DNA from: Acidobacteriota bacterium
Lineage (GTDB): Bacteria > Acidobacteriota > Terriglobia > Bryobacterales > Bryobacteraceae
Direction: 5' to 3'
Length of the DNA: 55,817 nucleotides
Assembly: GCA_018268935.1 (NCBI GenBank)
Contig: JAFDVS010000011.1
Coordinates: 1-55,817, forward strand
The notes under the pieces were generated by a model. That model saw only the letters and a list, made by a program, of their open reading frames with translations. It did not search any database and was not told the DNA's origin. A program made the position numbers and the translations under genes. Shown here piece by piece: positions 1 to 8,035 of the stretch (position 1 is its first letter; each line of letters begins with the position of its first letter).

Positions 1-1
1 G

Positions 2-460
2 ATCGTGCTCGATTTCTACGACCGTTTGAAGTCGGCCTCGCGAGGGTACGCGTCCCTGGACTACCATTTGAGCGGCCATCGCGTGTCGCCCATGGTGAAG
101 CTGGACGTGCTGGTGGCGGGCGATCCGGTGGACGCGCTCAGCCTGATTGTCCACCGCGAGTTCGCCTACGACCGCGGCAAGGAGTTGATCGAGCGCCTGC
201 GCAAGCTCATTCCGCGGCAGATGTTCGAGGTGGCTCTGCAGGCCGCCATCGGCAGCAAGATCGTCTCGCGTGAAACCATTCCGGCCATCCGCAAGAACGT
301 GCTCGCCAAATGTTATGGCGGCGACATCTCCCGCAAACGGAAGCTGCTCGAGAAGCAGAAGGAAGGCAAGCGGCGGATGAAGCGCGTGGGACGCGTGGAG
401 ATTCCGCAGGAAGCCTTCCTTGCCGTTTTGCAGGTGGGAAAGACGCAGCAGGAAGATTAG
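2..460 (+). CDS. lepA: Elongation factor 4 (LepA), C-terminal part, cut by window start
   Basis: LepA is the translational GTPase that back-translocates or remodels stalled ribosomes. Only the C-terminal region is present; the reading frame is open to base 2, so the 5' part with the GTPase domain lies outside the window. The residues seen match the LepA-specific C-terminal domain: the stretch around ASLDYH, the [13 protein letters not shown] segment, and the basic tail with [20 protein letters not shown], which is near-invariant in this family. The gene ends 2 bp before the stop codon of the convergent minus-strand gene. Identification is firm; nothing can be said about its promoter or start. 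Confidence 0.95.
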   Translation: MVLDFYDRLKSASRGYASLDYHLSGHRVSPMVKLDVLVAGDPVDALSLIVHREFAYDRGKELIERLRKLIPRQMFEVALQAAIGSKIVSRETIPAIRKNVLAKCYGGDISRKRKLLEKQKEGKRRMKRVGRVEIPQEAFLAVLQVGKTQQED

Positions 461-462
461 CG

Positions 463-1731
463 CTATTTCTTTTTGCGTGCGGGACCGCAGGGTGTAGTCT
501 GCAGCCCGTCGATTTTCGCCGGCTCGGTTTCGATCGTGAGCAGAAACGGTGCAGCCCGAAATGCAGTAGCTACTCCCTGCCATCGAAGGGACGCGCCCGT
601 TTCCACTTTCCCTTTGACGGGTTTTTCGAGCTTGAGCGTGATTTGCGGATCGCTGCCTTCGACGGCGACTTGCAGTTCGGCAGCATTGCAGGCGGGTGTG
701 GCGTTGAGAAGCGTGCCACGGAGCGGCGGCAGTTCCGAGTTCTTGAGGTCGGCTTCGAAATACTGTTCCCCGTTAGCGGCGGTGAGTGCGTCGTGGATCC
801 GTTTCCAAAGCGCGAGTTCAGGGTTGCGGCTTTCGAAATCGGCCTGCTTCTGATGGGCTAGTTCGGCGGCCGAGGGGACGTGAAATCCCGCGGGCGGATT
901 TGCGTTTTGAGCAGCCAGCTGTTTGAGCTGAGCGAGACCTTCGGGGTCCTTGCCGTGATATTGGGTGTAAAGCTTCTCGAGGTAGGGCGTGACGTTAGTT
1001 TGCTGCCACTTGGGATCGACCAATCCTTTCACTGGATCGAGAGCCGCGGCGCGGGCGAACGCGTAGATGGCTTCCGAAGTGCGTTCTGGTTTCTGCCTCG
1101 CAATGCAGAGAAGGGCCGAGCCCTGATACCAGGCGGCCTGGACACTGTTGGGGTGCGCTTCCATTGCCTTCCGGACCTGTGCTTCAACCGTAGAGCAGTC
1201 ATTGGCTTTCATCGCATGAGCCACGGGGAGCAGTGAAAGGTAGAGATCGGCGGAAGAAGCAGCGATGTGGAGGTCGTTGCGTGCGCGCTGCCAGTCGGCG
1301 GGGCTCATGCCCGGTGGTGGGTCCTGCATGGCAGTCAGTTGCTTAGCCGCTTCGCGGGCCGTGGATTGTTGTGTTGCCGTGGGCTCAGGCAGTTGCTTGA
1401 TGGCGGTGACCACCATGTAGAGGATGCGGAGCCGATCGGCAGCGGCGGGAAATGTCTTGGCGGGATCGCCCTGCAGAAGTTCCGTGGAGGCTTCAATGGC
1501 TTTGGCCGGCTGCTGCGCGGCGAAGTATGTTTGCACGTAGAGAATCCGGCGATTGTTGGCGTAATCGCTTTGCGGGATTTTCGCCGACCAGGTGTCGAGC
1601 GCGGCGAGCGTTTTGGCGTAATCCCCGGCGGCATAGTGTTTGGTGACTTCGGCGTAGAGCGGGTATTCGCCTTCCTTGTACTGTTGCTGGGCGGAAAGAA
1701 GTGCGAGTAAAGACACGTAGAGTAAGTGCAT
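463..1731 (-). CDS. Exported TPR-like protein of unknown function
   Basis: A 422-residue protein beginning with a short hydrophobic export signal (MHLLYVSLLALLSA, cleavage probably near residue 15). Residues about 20-230 are alanine-rich helices with the spacing of tetratricopeptide-like repeats (for example GDYAKTLAALDTW, and later EAIYAFARAAALDP). The last 100 residues look beta-rich and end in a basic tail. It is the last gene of the kinase/regulator operon, 24 bp after the preceding gene, so it is probably expressed with that signalling system. It may be a periplasmic scaffold or load sensor, but this is inference. No enzyme motif was seen. Confidence 0.7.
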   Translation of the reverse strand: MHLLYVSLLALLSAQQQYKEGEYPLYAEVTKHYAAGDYAKTLAALDTWSAKIPQSDYANNRRILYVQTYFAAQQPAKAIEASTELLQGDPAKTFPAAADRLRILYMVVTAIKQLPEPTATQQSTAREAAKQLTAMQDPPPGMSPADWQRARNDLHIAASSADLYLSLLPVAHAMKANDCSTVEAQVRKAMEAHPNSVQAAWYQGSALLCIARQKPERTSEAIYAFARAAALDPVKGLVDPKWQQTNVTPYLEKLYTQYHGKDPEGLAQLKQLAAQNANPPAGFHVPSAAELAHQKQADFESRNPELALWKRIHDALTAANGEQYFEADLKNSELPPLRGTLLNATPACNAAELQVAVEGSDPQITLKLEKPVKGKVETGASLRWQGVATAFRAAPFLLTIETEPAKIDGLQTTPCGPARKKK

Positions 1732-1755
1732 GGCGGACCTTTCTGTACTGGTGAA

Positions 1756-2616
1756 TTAGCGGATGGTTTCGAAGCTGACGCCGTCGATCCAAACTCGGCC
1801 TTTACCGATGGACATGACGCCGAATTTGAGGACGGTGGCGTCGCTATCGACGCGAGTGACGATTTCGCAGGCAGTCCACTCGGAGGAGCGAACGGGGCGG
1901 TCACTCATGTTATCGAAGAATCCTTTTTGTTCTTTGGCGCGATCGACGCCGAGCCACATCTGGGCGCGGTCGCCGGGGTCGGCAGCTTCCAGGCGAAGCC
2001 AGGCGCGGAGACGAACGGTCTTGCCGCGATAGGCTTTTGCGCTGAAACTCTGCATGAGATTGCCCACCGGCACGGGGGCATTCTGCGGGATAAGGACGAC
2101 GGCGCAACTGCGTTCGGTGCGGCAGCCGGTATGTGTGATCTGAGCCCACTGATCGGCTTCATTGGGAAGCGCGGGGACGAACCAGGCGGGCGGAAGCTTG
2201 CCTGGCGTGCCTTGATCGAAGCGGAGATTAAGCGGACCCGGAATAGAGTTGTCCCAATTGGAGAGCCGGGCCTTGGCAAGCGCGGCGCCGGCGGTGCGCT
2301 CGTCGAAATCTTTCACAATGCGCTCATAGGTGGCGCGCGCTTCGGCGCGCCGGCCGGATTTTTCCAGGCACTGTCCCGTTTGGAAAAGAGCACGCGCGAC
2401 GGTGGCCTTCGATGCGCTGCGATCGGCGGCGATGGCCTGGTAGATGCGCATGGCCGCGGGCAGGTCACCGAGAACGATCTCCTGATGGATGGCGGCTTCC
2501 AGTTGCTCTTCGTGTGGTGCGATGCCGGCTGCGGCGTAGTGCATCGAGAACAGGATAAGCAGGCAGATTCCGGATCCGGCGCGGGAAGAGTCAGATTTGC
2601 GTAAGATTTCAGCCAT
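1756..2616 (-). CDS. Exported protein with TPR-like N-terminus and beta-sandwich C-terminus, coupled to the response regulator
   Basis: About 286 residues. I place the start at the ATG at 2614-2616 because it overlaps the stop codon of the upstream regulator (ATGGCTGA, 8-nt overlap), an arrangement typical of translational coupling; a longer open frame to 2787 would run through the regulator gene. After a hydrophobic segment (residues about 15-30, GICLLILFSMHYAAAG) come one or two TPR-like helical pairs (AAMRIYQAIAADRS, ALFQTGQCLEKSG). From about residue 125 a beta-rich part starting NLRFDQGTPGKLPPAWF resembles galactose-binding/carbohydrate-binding-like domains common in acidobacterial exported proteins. 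Function unknown; possibly an envelope partner of the sensor kinase. Confidence 0.7.
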   Translation of the reverse strand: MAEILRKSDSSRAGSGICLLILFSMHYAAAGIAPHEEQLEAAIHQEIVLGDLPAAMRIYQAIAADRSASKATVARALFQTGQCLEKSGRRAEARATYERIVKDFDERTAGAALAKARLSNWDNSIPGPLNLRFDQGTPGKLPPAWFVPALPNEADQWAQITHTGCRTERSCAVVLIPQNAPVPVGNLMQSFSAKAYRGKTVRLRAWLRLEAADPGDRAQMWLGVDRAKEQKGFFDNMSDRPVRSSEWTACEIVTRVDSDATVLKFGVMSIGKGRVWIDGVSFETIR

Positions 2617-3286
2617 CAAACCGGTACCCCAGGCCGCGAAGGTTGACGAGATATTTCGGATTGGCCGGATCAGGCTCAATCTTCTTTCGAAGGTTGGCGA
2701 TGTGGTTGTCGACGACACGTTCGGAAGCGAAGGTTTCATTTGACCAGGCGCCGGCGAGCAACTGATCGCGGGAAAGGACGCGGCCACGCGAGCGGATGAA
2801 GTGGCCGAGCAGCTTGAACTCGATGGGGGTCAGCTCAACAGGGGCGCCCTGGCGGCGCAGTTCGCCTCGCTCGAAATCGACTTCCACATCGCCGAAGCAG
2901 TAGGAGGAGGGCGAGCCGGCGGAGCGGCTCCGGCGGAGCAGAGCTTTGATACGGGCGCGGAGCTCGCGCGTGCCGAAGGGTTTGGTGACGTAGTCGTCGG
3001 CGCCAAGTTCGAGCCCCATTACTTTCTCTGCTTCCAGTGTGCGGGCGGTGAGAATCAGAATGGGCGTTTGCAGGCCTCGACGGCGGAGTTCGCGACAGAC
3101 TTCGAAGCCGTCCTTGCCGGGAAGCATGACGTCGAGAAGGATGAGGTCGTAGTGCGCTTCGGTGGCCCGGCGGCTGGCCGCGAGGCCGTCCGTGACGACC
3201 TCCACATCGTAGCCTTCCATCTTGAGATCGTCTTCCAGGCCAAGGGCGATGCCGGGTTCGTCTTCCGCAATGAGAATGCGAGTCAT
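2609..3286 (-). CDS. OmpR/PhoB-type response regulator
   Basis: A 225-residue regulator with an N-terminal receiver domain (acidic E8-D9, phospho-acceptor D52 in LILLDVMLPGKDG, T80, K102 in TKPFG) and a C-terminal winged-helix domain (from about residue 130; recognition helix region SERVVDNHIANLRKK, ending in the GLGYRF wing). It would be phosphorylated by the kinase encoded just upstream: the kinase stop and regulator start overlap by 4 nt (ATGA, 3283-3286). Downstream it overlaps the next gene by 8 nt. OmpR-family proteins bind tandem direct repeats about 11 bp apart, and such a repeat lies upstream of this operon (5219-5236), so autoregulation is likely. The gene symbol is left open because the kinase does not show the PhoR layout. 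Confidence 0.93.
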   Translation of the reverse strand: MTRILIAEDEPGIALGLEDDLKMEGYDVEVVTDGLAASRRATEAHYDLILLDVMLPGKDGFEVCRELRRRGLQTPILILTARTLEAEKVMGLELGADDYVTKPFGTRELRARIKALLRRSRSAGSPSSYCFGDVEVDFERGELRRQGAPVELTPIEFKLLGHFIRSRGRVLSRDQLLAGAWSNETFASERVVDNHIANLRKKIEPDPANPKYLVNLRGLGYRFDG

Positions 3287-5172
3287 GATTTCTCCACGGC
3301 GGGCAGGAGAATGGTGAACGTGCTGCCTTGCCCGGATTTGCTTTCGAGAGTGACTTCACCGCCATGCGCGGCGACGATATGGCGGACCATGGCGAGGCCG
3401 ACGCCGGAGCCTTTGGCGTTGCTGGCTGTGGCCGCGGTGCCACGGACGAATTTGCGGAAGATGGCTTTCTTTTCGTGGTCGGCGACGCCAAGGCCACGGT
3501 CTTTCACCTTGATGGCGATGTAGCGCTGGATGTGGCTCCATTCGATCCATACTGCCGGACGGTCGGGAGAATACTTGATGGCGTTGTCGAGAAGATTGCG
3601 CAGGGCGACGCTGATGGCGTCCGGATCGGCGTCGATGGTGCAGTCTTCCGAAGGGCCGTCGAGTTCGAGGCGGAGTCCGGCGGTGGCCGATTGCTGTTCG
3701 AACTCAGAGACCACGCGGCGGACGAGGGCGGCTGCATCCAGTTCCTGGAAGTGGTAGCGGCGTGCGCCGGCTTCCATGCGGCCGAAGTTGAGAAGGGCTT
3801 CCACCACGCGCTGCAGGCGGGATGTTTCCTTCACCATCGTTTCGTAGTAAAGCTGGCGCCGTTCTTCGGAAGGCACACGGCCGAGGGCGAGGATTTCCGA
3901 GAGCTGGCGCATGGTGGTGAGCGGAGAACGAAACTCATGAGAAACAGCGGAAACGAAATCGGACTGCATGCGGAGCAGATCGGCTTCACGGCGTATCGCG
4001 CGGGCAATGAAATACGTGCCGAGGATCAGGAAGATCACCATCACAGCGAGGCCAAGCAGGATGAAACGCTGCTGGAAAGACAGCAGCAGCGCCATGGATT
4101 GCGAGGGCGCGATGTAGATCGTCCAGGGGAGTTGATGCTCGGTTGCCGTGCGAACGGCGGCGCGCGTGGATGGCGGCTTTTCGCCTGCCAGGAGGCGGCC
4201 CGAACTATCGACGACGGCATAGCGCGCATCGAGCGCGGCGAAGACGGGCTGAAGGATAGAGGCGGGAGGAGCAAGCAGGATGGCGCGGCGTTCCGGAGTG
4301 CCGCGCCAGAGAATGAAATAGGGCTGCTGCCCGATCCACGCAGTTTCCTGGCCGCGTGGTTCCGCATCGCGGGCACGGTCTTCCCAGATTTTCATGACAG
4401 CCTGGGATAGAAGCAGGGGCTCGGCAGGCGGTGGTTCCGATCTCTTGAGATGGCTTTGCGTGTCCTTCCAGTAGAAGGAGAACTGTCCCTGCGTGAGTTG
4501 CCATTTACCGGCGGCGAGGTCGTTGCGAAGGTGGGTAGCGTCGGCAGCGGAGGCAATCAGCGCATGCCGCGCGACGAGATCGGCAGGCGCACCCGCGACT
4601 TTGGCACCGGGATTGGCCGCGATTCTCCTATAAAGGACGCGGGCTTCTTCGTTGCGTTGCAGTGATCGCAGAACGCGCGCGGCGCGGAGCAACGCCCCTG
4701 CTTTGACGGCCGGGTCGGGGGAGGCGGCAAGCCGTTCATAGGTGAGCAGCGCTTCGCTCGGTTGCGATTGCTGGAACTCAAACATCTCCGCCTCGGCGAA
4801 CAGGGCGGGGTCAGCCTCCGGAAGTGGGGAAGGGATGGGGGAATATAGTAGCCGGAGCGGTGAGGAGAGCGTCAGTTGGCCTTCGCGAATGAGCAACAGG
4901 ACTCCGTTGCGCACTGGCACCGGCTCGTCCGGAGCATCCAGCCACACCCCCAGACGGTCGCCAGTTTCAGCCAGTGTGCCTCGCAGTGTGGCCGCGACAC
5001 GATCGGCGATTTGCTCCGTGCGCTCCTGGGAACGCTGCGATTCGACAAGCCGTTCCTGATCGAAGAGACGCCAGCCGAACCACCCGAGAGCGGAAATGGA
5101 AACCAGCGTGAGCGCGAATAGATACAGCAACAGCGTGCGCGGTGGTTTCAGCCATTGGCCGGGGCGGACCAT
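3283..5172 (-). CDS. Membrane sensor histidine kinase
   Basis: A 629-residue kinase. A first membrane segment (residues about 13-34, LLLYLFALTLVSISALGW) and a second (about 368-390, FILLGLAVMVIFLILG) enclose a periplasmic region of roughly 330 residues that includes TPR-like helices. The second membrane segment runs directly into the HisKA domain, with no clear HAMP. The phospho-accepting histidine is about residue 412 (SHEFRSPLTT). The catalytic domain shows the N box (NLLDNAIKYSP), G1 (DRGLGV), F box (IFRKF) and G2 (GSGVGLAM), so it should be active. It is first in a four-gene operon. A TACAAT hexamer lies 10 nt before the ATG. Confidence 0.92.
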   Translation of the reverse strand: MVRPGQWLKPPRTLLLYLFALTLVSISALGWFGWRLFDQERLVESQRSQERTEQIADRVAATLRGTLAETGDRLGVWLDAPDEPVPVRNGVLLLIREGQLTLSSPLRLLYSPIPSPLPEADPALFAEAEMFEFQQSQPSEALLTYERLAASPDPAVKAGALLRAARVLRSLQRNEEARVLYRRIAANPGAKVAGAPADLVARHALIASAADATHLRNDLAAGKWQLTQGQFSFYWKDTQSHLKRSEPPPAEPLLLSQAVMKIWEDRARDAEPRGQETAWIGQQPYFILWRGTPERRAILLAPPASILQPVFAALDARYAVVDSSGRLLAGEKPPSTRAAVRTATEHQLPWTIYIAPSQSMALLLSFQQRFILLGLAVMVIFLILGTYFIARAIRREADLLRMQSDFVSAVSHEFRSPLTTMRQLSEILALGRVPSEERRQLYYETMVKETSRLQRVVEALLNFGRMEAGARRYHFQELDAAALVRRVVSEFEQQSATAGLRLELDGPSEDCTIDADPDAISVALRNLLDNAIKYSPDRPAVWIEWSHIQRYIAIKVKDRGLGVADHEKKAIFRKFVRGTAATASNAKGSGVGLAMVRHIVAAHGGEVTLESKSGQGSTFTILLPAVEKS

Positions 5173-5218
5173 GACACTTCCGATTGTAGCGATGCCGTGC
5201 GTGGAATCGGACCCGGTT

Positions 5219-5236
5219 GTGTCAGATTTGTGTCAC
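5219..5236. promoter_or_regulatory. Pho-box-like direct repeat between the sensor-kinase operon and the sulfatase gene
   Basis: The sequence GTGTCAGATTTGTGTCAC contains TGTCA twice with exactly 11 bp period (5220-5224 and 5231-5235). This matches the layout of PhoB/OmpR-family sites: two 7-bp half-sites separated by 4 bp; the E. coli Pho box has CTGTCAT-N4-CTGTCA. It lies 47 bp from the kinase start and 24 bp from the sulfatase start, so one site could serve both. The repeat is seen directly; the link to the neighbouring regulator is inference. Confidence 0.5.
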
Positions 5237-5259
5237 GAAGGTGATATCTTGCATGGTGT

Positions 5260-6747
5260 ATGCGTTCTACCCGGAGAAACTTTCTGCGTGCAACGGCAGG
5301 GCTGGCTGCCGCTTCGCTGTCCGCCCAGGCCGCACGGCGTCCCAATATTCTGTTCATCATTTTTGACGATTGGTCTCATGGCCATGCGGGGGCGTATGGG
5401 TGCACCTGGATCAAGACGCCGAACTTCGATCGCGTGGCGCGAGAAGGCGTATTGTTCACGAACTGCTTCACGTCGAATCCGAAGTGCAGTCCGTGCCGCG
5501 CGTCCATTCTCACGGGACGGAACACATGGCAATTGAAGGAAGCGGTGAGCCACTTCAGCATCTTCCCGAATGAGTTCGCCGTGTATCCGGACTTACTGGA
5601 GCAGGCTGGATATGTGGTGGGCTTAACCGGAAAAGGCTGGGGCCCCGGGGATTATCAATCGACGGGCTGGAAGCGCAATCCGGCTGGGCCTGAGTTCAGG
5701 AAGCTGACCAACAAGCCTCCCTATGACGGCATCGGGAATCTCGATTACGCCGCGAATTTCGGCGCGTTTCTGGAGCAGCGGCCGAAGGACAAGCCCTTCT
5801 GCTTCTGGATGGGATTCACGGAACCGCATCGGAGATATGAAGACGGGTCGGGCATTCGCGCGGGGCGGAATCCGAAGGATGTGACTTTGCCCAAGTATTT
5901 CCCGGATAACCGCGCGGTGCGCAGCGACATGTTGGACTACGCTTTGGAAGTGGAGTGGGGAGATGCGCACATCGGACGTGCTCTGCAGAAGCTCGAACAG
6001 ATCGGGGAATTGGAGAACACGCTGGTGGTGGTGACATCGGACCACGGGCAGCCGTTCCCACGGGTAAAGGGGCAGATTTACGAGCACGGATTCCATATTC
6101 CACTGGCCGTGCGCTGGGGAAAGAATGTTCCTGCGGGTCGTAAGGTGGATGATTTCATCAATGCCCGGGACTTCGCGCCAACGTTCCTGGAGGCTGCCGG
6201 TGTGCCGAAGGCGGGCACGATCACGGGGAAGAGCTTTCTCGATGTATTGCAGTCTTCTAAATCGGGCACCGTGGATGCTTCGCGCAACGTGATGCTGGTA
6301 GGGAAAGAGCGGCATGATCTGGGGAGGCCGAATGACGCGGGCTATCCGGTGCGGGCGATTCGGACGCCGCAGTTTTTGTATGTGCGGAATTTTGTGCCGG
6401 ACAGCTGGCCGGCGGGGAACCCTGAGACGGGATATCGCAATGTCGATGACAGCCCGACGAAGACCCTGATGATCGCCAGCTTTGACGAGTATTACCGGAT
6501 GGCGTTTGGAAAGCGCCCGGCGGAGGAACTGTACGATGTGCAGGCCGATCCGGATTGCGTCAAGAACTTAGCCGCGGTGGCCAAGTACGCGCAGACGAAG
6601 CGGGAGCTGCGGGACCGGATGATGACGATGCTGCGGCAGGAAGAGGACCCGCGGGCACTCGGCAATGAGGCGTTCTTCGACACGATTGAGTATACGGGTG
6701 GGAAGAAGCACTCGTACGATGAGTGGCTCAAGAATCAGAAGAATTAG
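5260..6747 (+). CDS. Tat-exported sulfatase (formylglycine-dependent)
   Basis: A 495-residue hydrolase of the alkaline phosphatase superfamily that would cleave sulfate esters outside the cytoplasm, probably from sulfated glycans. Residues 1-25 form a twin-arginine signal (STRRNFLRATAG). Metal-binding D36-D37 (FDDWSHG) is followed by the sulfatase signature C76-S-P-C-R80 ASILTGR, the substrate of formylglycine-generating enzyme, and a later TSDHGQP metal site. Both catalytic core motifs are intact. No formylglycine-generating enzyme gene is in the window. The stop codon overlaps that of the convergent enolase-superfamily gene (TTAG, 6744-6747). A TATCTT hexamer ends 9 nt before the ATG. Confidence 0.92.
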   Translation: MRSTRRNFLRATAGLAAASLSAQAARRPNILFIIFDDWSHGHAGAYGCTWIKTPNFDRVAREGVLFTNCFTSNPKCSPCRASILTGRNTWQLKEAVSHFSIFPNEFAVYPDLLEQAGYVVGLTGKGWGPGDYQSTGWKRNPAGPEFRKLTNKPPYDGIGNLDYAANFGAFLEQRPKDKPFCFWMGFTEPHRRYEDGSGIRAGRNPKDVTLPKYFPDNRAVRSDMLDYALEVEWGDAHIGRALQKLEQIGELENTLVVVTSDHGQPFPRVKGQIYEHGFHIPLAVRWGKNVPAGRKVDDFINARDFAPTFLEAAGVPKAGTITGKSFLDVLQSSKSGTVDASRNVMLVGKERHDLGRPNDAGYPVRAIRTPQFLYVRNFVPDSWPAGNPETGYRNVDDSPTKTLMIASFDEYYRMAFGKRPAEELYDVQADPDCVKNLAAVAKYAQTKRELRDRMMTMLRQEEDPRALGNEAFFDTIEYTGGKKHSYDEWLKNQKN

Positions 6748-7952
6748 GCCGTGACCTTCTCGCACTTGGCGATGTAGGCGGGGTCAAATTCGACGCCGAG
6801 TCCCGGCGTTGTAGGCACGTCGACGTGTCCGTTGCGGATGACGAAGTTCGGCGAATACCACGATACGGGCGCGGGCTTTCCGCGATGGGGAAACTCCATA
6901 TGGACGCCGATGTTCGGCGTCGCGGCTGCGAATTGCAGGATTTTGCAGGCGGCGGCATCGGTTTGTGTATTGTGCGGAACGATGGTCATCTTGGCCTGCC
7001 GGGCCATTCGGGCGATGCGTGAGGCACGGATGAGTCCGCCGCTGTAGTTGAGGTCAGGCTGAATGATGTCAACGACACGGCGCTCAATCATATCCTGAAC
7101 TTTCCATAAGGATGACTCCTGCTCGCCACCTGCCACTTGCATGGTGAGGGCGTCGGCGACACGCTTTGTTTCGCTGACCTCCTCCCACGGACAGGGCTCT
7201 TCGAAGAATTTGAAGCCGAGGCCTTCCAACATTTTGCCCACTTCAATGCCGTGTTTGGCGTCGTAGCTGCCATTGGCGTCGGCGTAGAGGACAACGTTGT
7301 CGCCGAGACGCTTACGGGCCAGTTCCACCATGGTCTTCGTGCGGCCCGGATAGGCGTCAAGGTTACGGCTCATGCGCCCACCGATTTTGAACTTCACAGC
7401 TTTGGTGCCGGTCTCCTGGACCCCGCGCACGTAGACGTCGACTTCTTCTTCCGCTGTCGTTTCACGGCCGGAGCCCGAAAGATACACGGGGATTTGTTTG
7501 CGGATCATGCCGCCCATCAGATCGGCAACAGGTTTCTTCGCGGTGCGGCCGAGCATGTCCCAGATGGCTTGTTCCACCGCGGCGACGGGAGACCAGAACG
7601 GCTGACCGGCCCATTTGTAATGCTTGATATAGATCTCGTCGATGAGGGACTCAAGGTCTCGCGCGTCTTTGCCTGCGAAGAAGGGAATGACCCGGCGGAC
7701 GAGGATCGGCGTAAAGTCCTCAATTTCCTTGGTGCGGACAATGCCGGAGACTCCATCGGTGGAGGTGGCACGCACGAAGGTGGATTTGCCGTTGCGTAGA
7801 TACTCCACGGAAGCGACCTTTACGGGCGCAGAGAATTGCTTACGGAGAGAGAAAAGCGGCTGTTCGTAAGCGGGAACGGCCTTTGGGAAATCCTTTTCTG
7901 CTGGGTGCAGAGCCCAAGGAAGAGAGGATAGCAGGAATGCGCGCCGGTGCAT
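6744..7952 (-). CDS. Exported mandelate racemase/muconate lactonizing (enolase superfamily) enzyme
   Basis: About 402 residues. It carries the enolase-superfamily catalytic set in order: a KxK motif (AVKFKIGG), metal ligands in YADANGSYD, FFEEPCPWEE and GGEQESS, then the PHNTQTDAA histidine and HMEFPH glutamate as in mandelate racemase. It is probably a sugar-acid dehydratase or epimerase; the exact substrate cannot be told. The N-terminus (MHRRAFLLSSLPWALHPA) looks like a short signal with paired arginines. I chose the ATG at 7950-7952 because a perfect TATAAT sits 7 nt upstream of it; an ATG at 7961 would lie inside that -10 element. Divergent from the TetR gene, suggesting joint control. 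Confidence 0.85.
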   Translation of the reverse strand: MHRRAFLLSSLPWALHPAEKDFPKAVPAYEQPLFSLRKQFSAPVKVASVEYLRNGKSTFVRATSTDGVSGIVRTKEIEDFTPILVRRVIPFFAGKDARDLESLIDEIYIKHYKWAGQPFWSPVAAVEQAIWDMLGRTAKKPVADLMGGMIRKQIPVYLSGSGRETTAEEEVDVYVRGVQETGTKAVKFKIGGRMSRNLDAYPGRTKTMVELARKRLGDNVVLYADANGSYDAKHGIEVGKMLEGLGFKFFEEPCPWEEVSETKRVADALTMQVAGGEQESSLWKVQDMIERRVVDIIQPDLNYSGGLIRASRIARMARQAKMTIVPHNTQTDAAACKILQFAAATPNIGVHMEFPHRGKPAPVSWYSPNFVIRNGHVDVPTTPGLGVEFDPAYIAKCEKVTA

Positions 7953-7965
7953 GCTGGCCATTATA
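7953..7965 (-). promoter_or_regulatory. -10 element TATAAT seven nt before the enolase-superfamily start
   Basis: On the minus strand TATAAT (7960-7965) is followed by seven bases and then ATG. Transcription would begin at or next to the A of the start codon, giving a leaderless mRNA. No good -35 is seen at 16-18 bp. Seen directly; use as a promoter is inferred. Confidence 0.45.
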
Positions 7966-7996
7966 AACGCTGTAGAGGCGGACAGGGAGTTGAGTG

Positions 7997-8025
7997 TTGA
8001 CAAACTGAACAGCGTTCTGTAAATT
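7997..8025 (+). promoter_or_regulatory. Sigma70-type promoter with embedded palindromic operator for the TetR-family gene
   Basis: TTGACA (7997-8002), a 17-bp spacer and TAAATT (8020-8025), ending 10 nt before the ATG. The spacer holds an imperfect 17-bp palindrome, ACTGAAC-AGC-GTTCTGT (8004-8020; ACNGAAC-N3-GTTCNGT). A palindrome between -35 and -10 is the usual place for a TetR-family autorepressor operator, and it would also affect the divergent gene at 7952. Confidence 0.65.
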
Positions 8026-8035
8026 CGGAAGTACC

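Noticed and set aside
1756..2787. Longer version of the exported TPR/beta-sandwich protein starting at 2787
   Set aside because: It would overlap the response regulator coding region by 180 bp; the ATG within ATGGCTGA at 2614 gives the usual coupled start.
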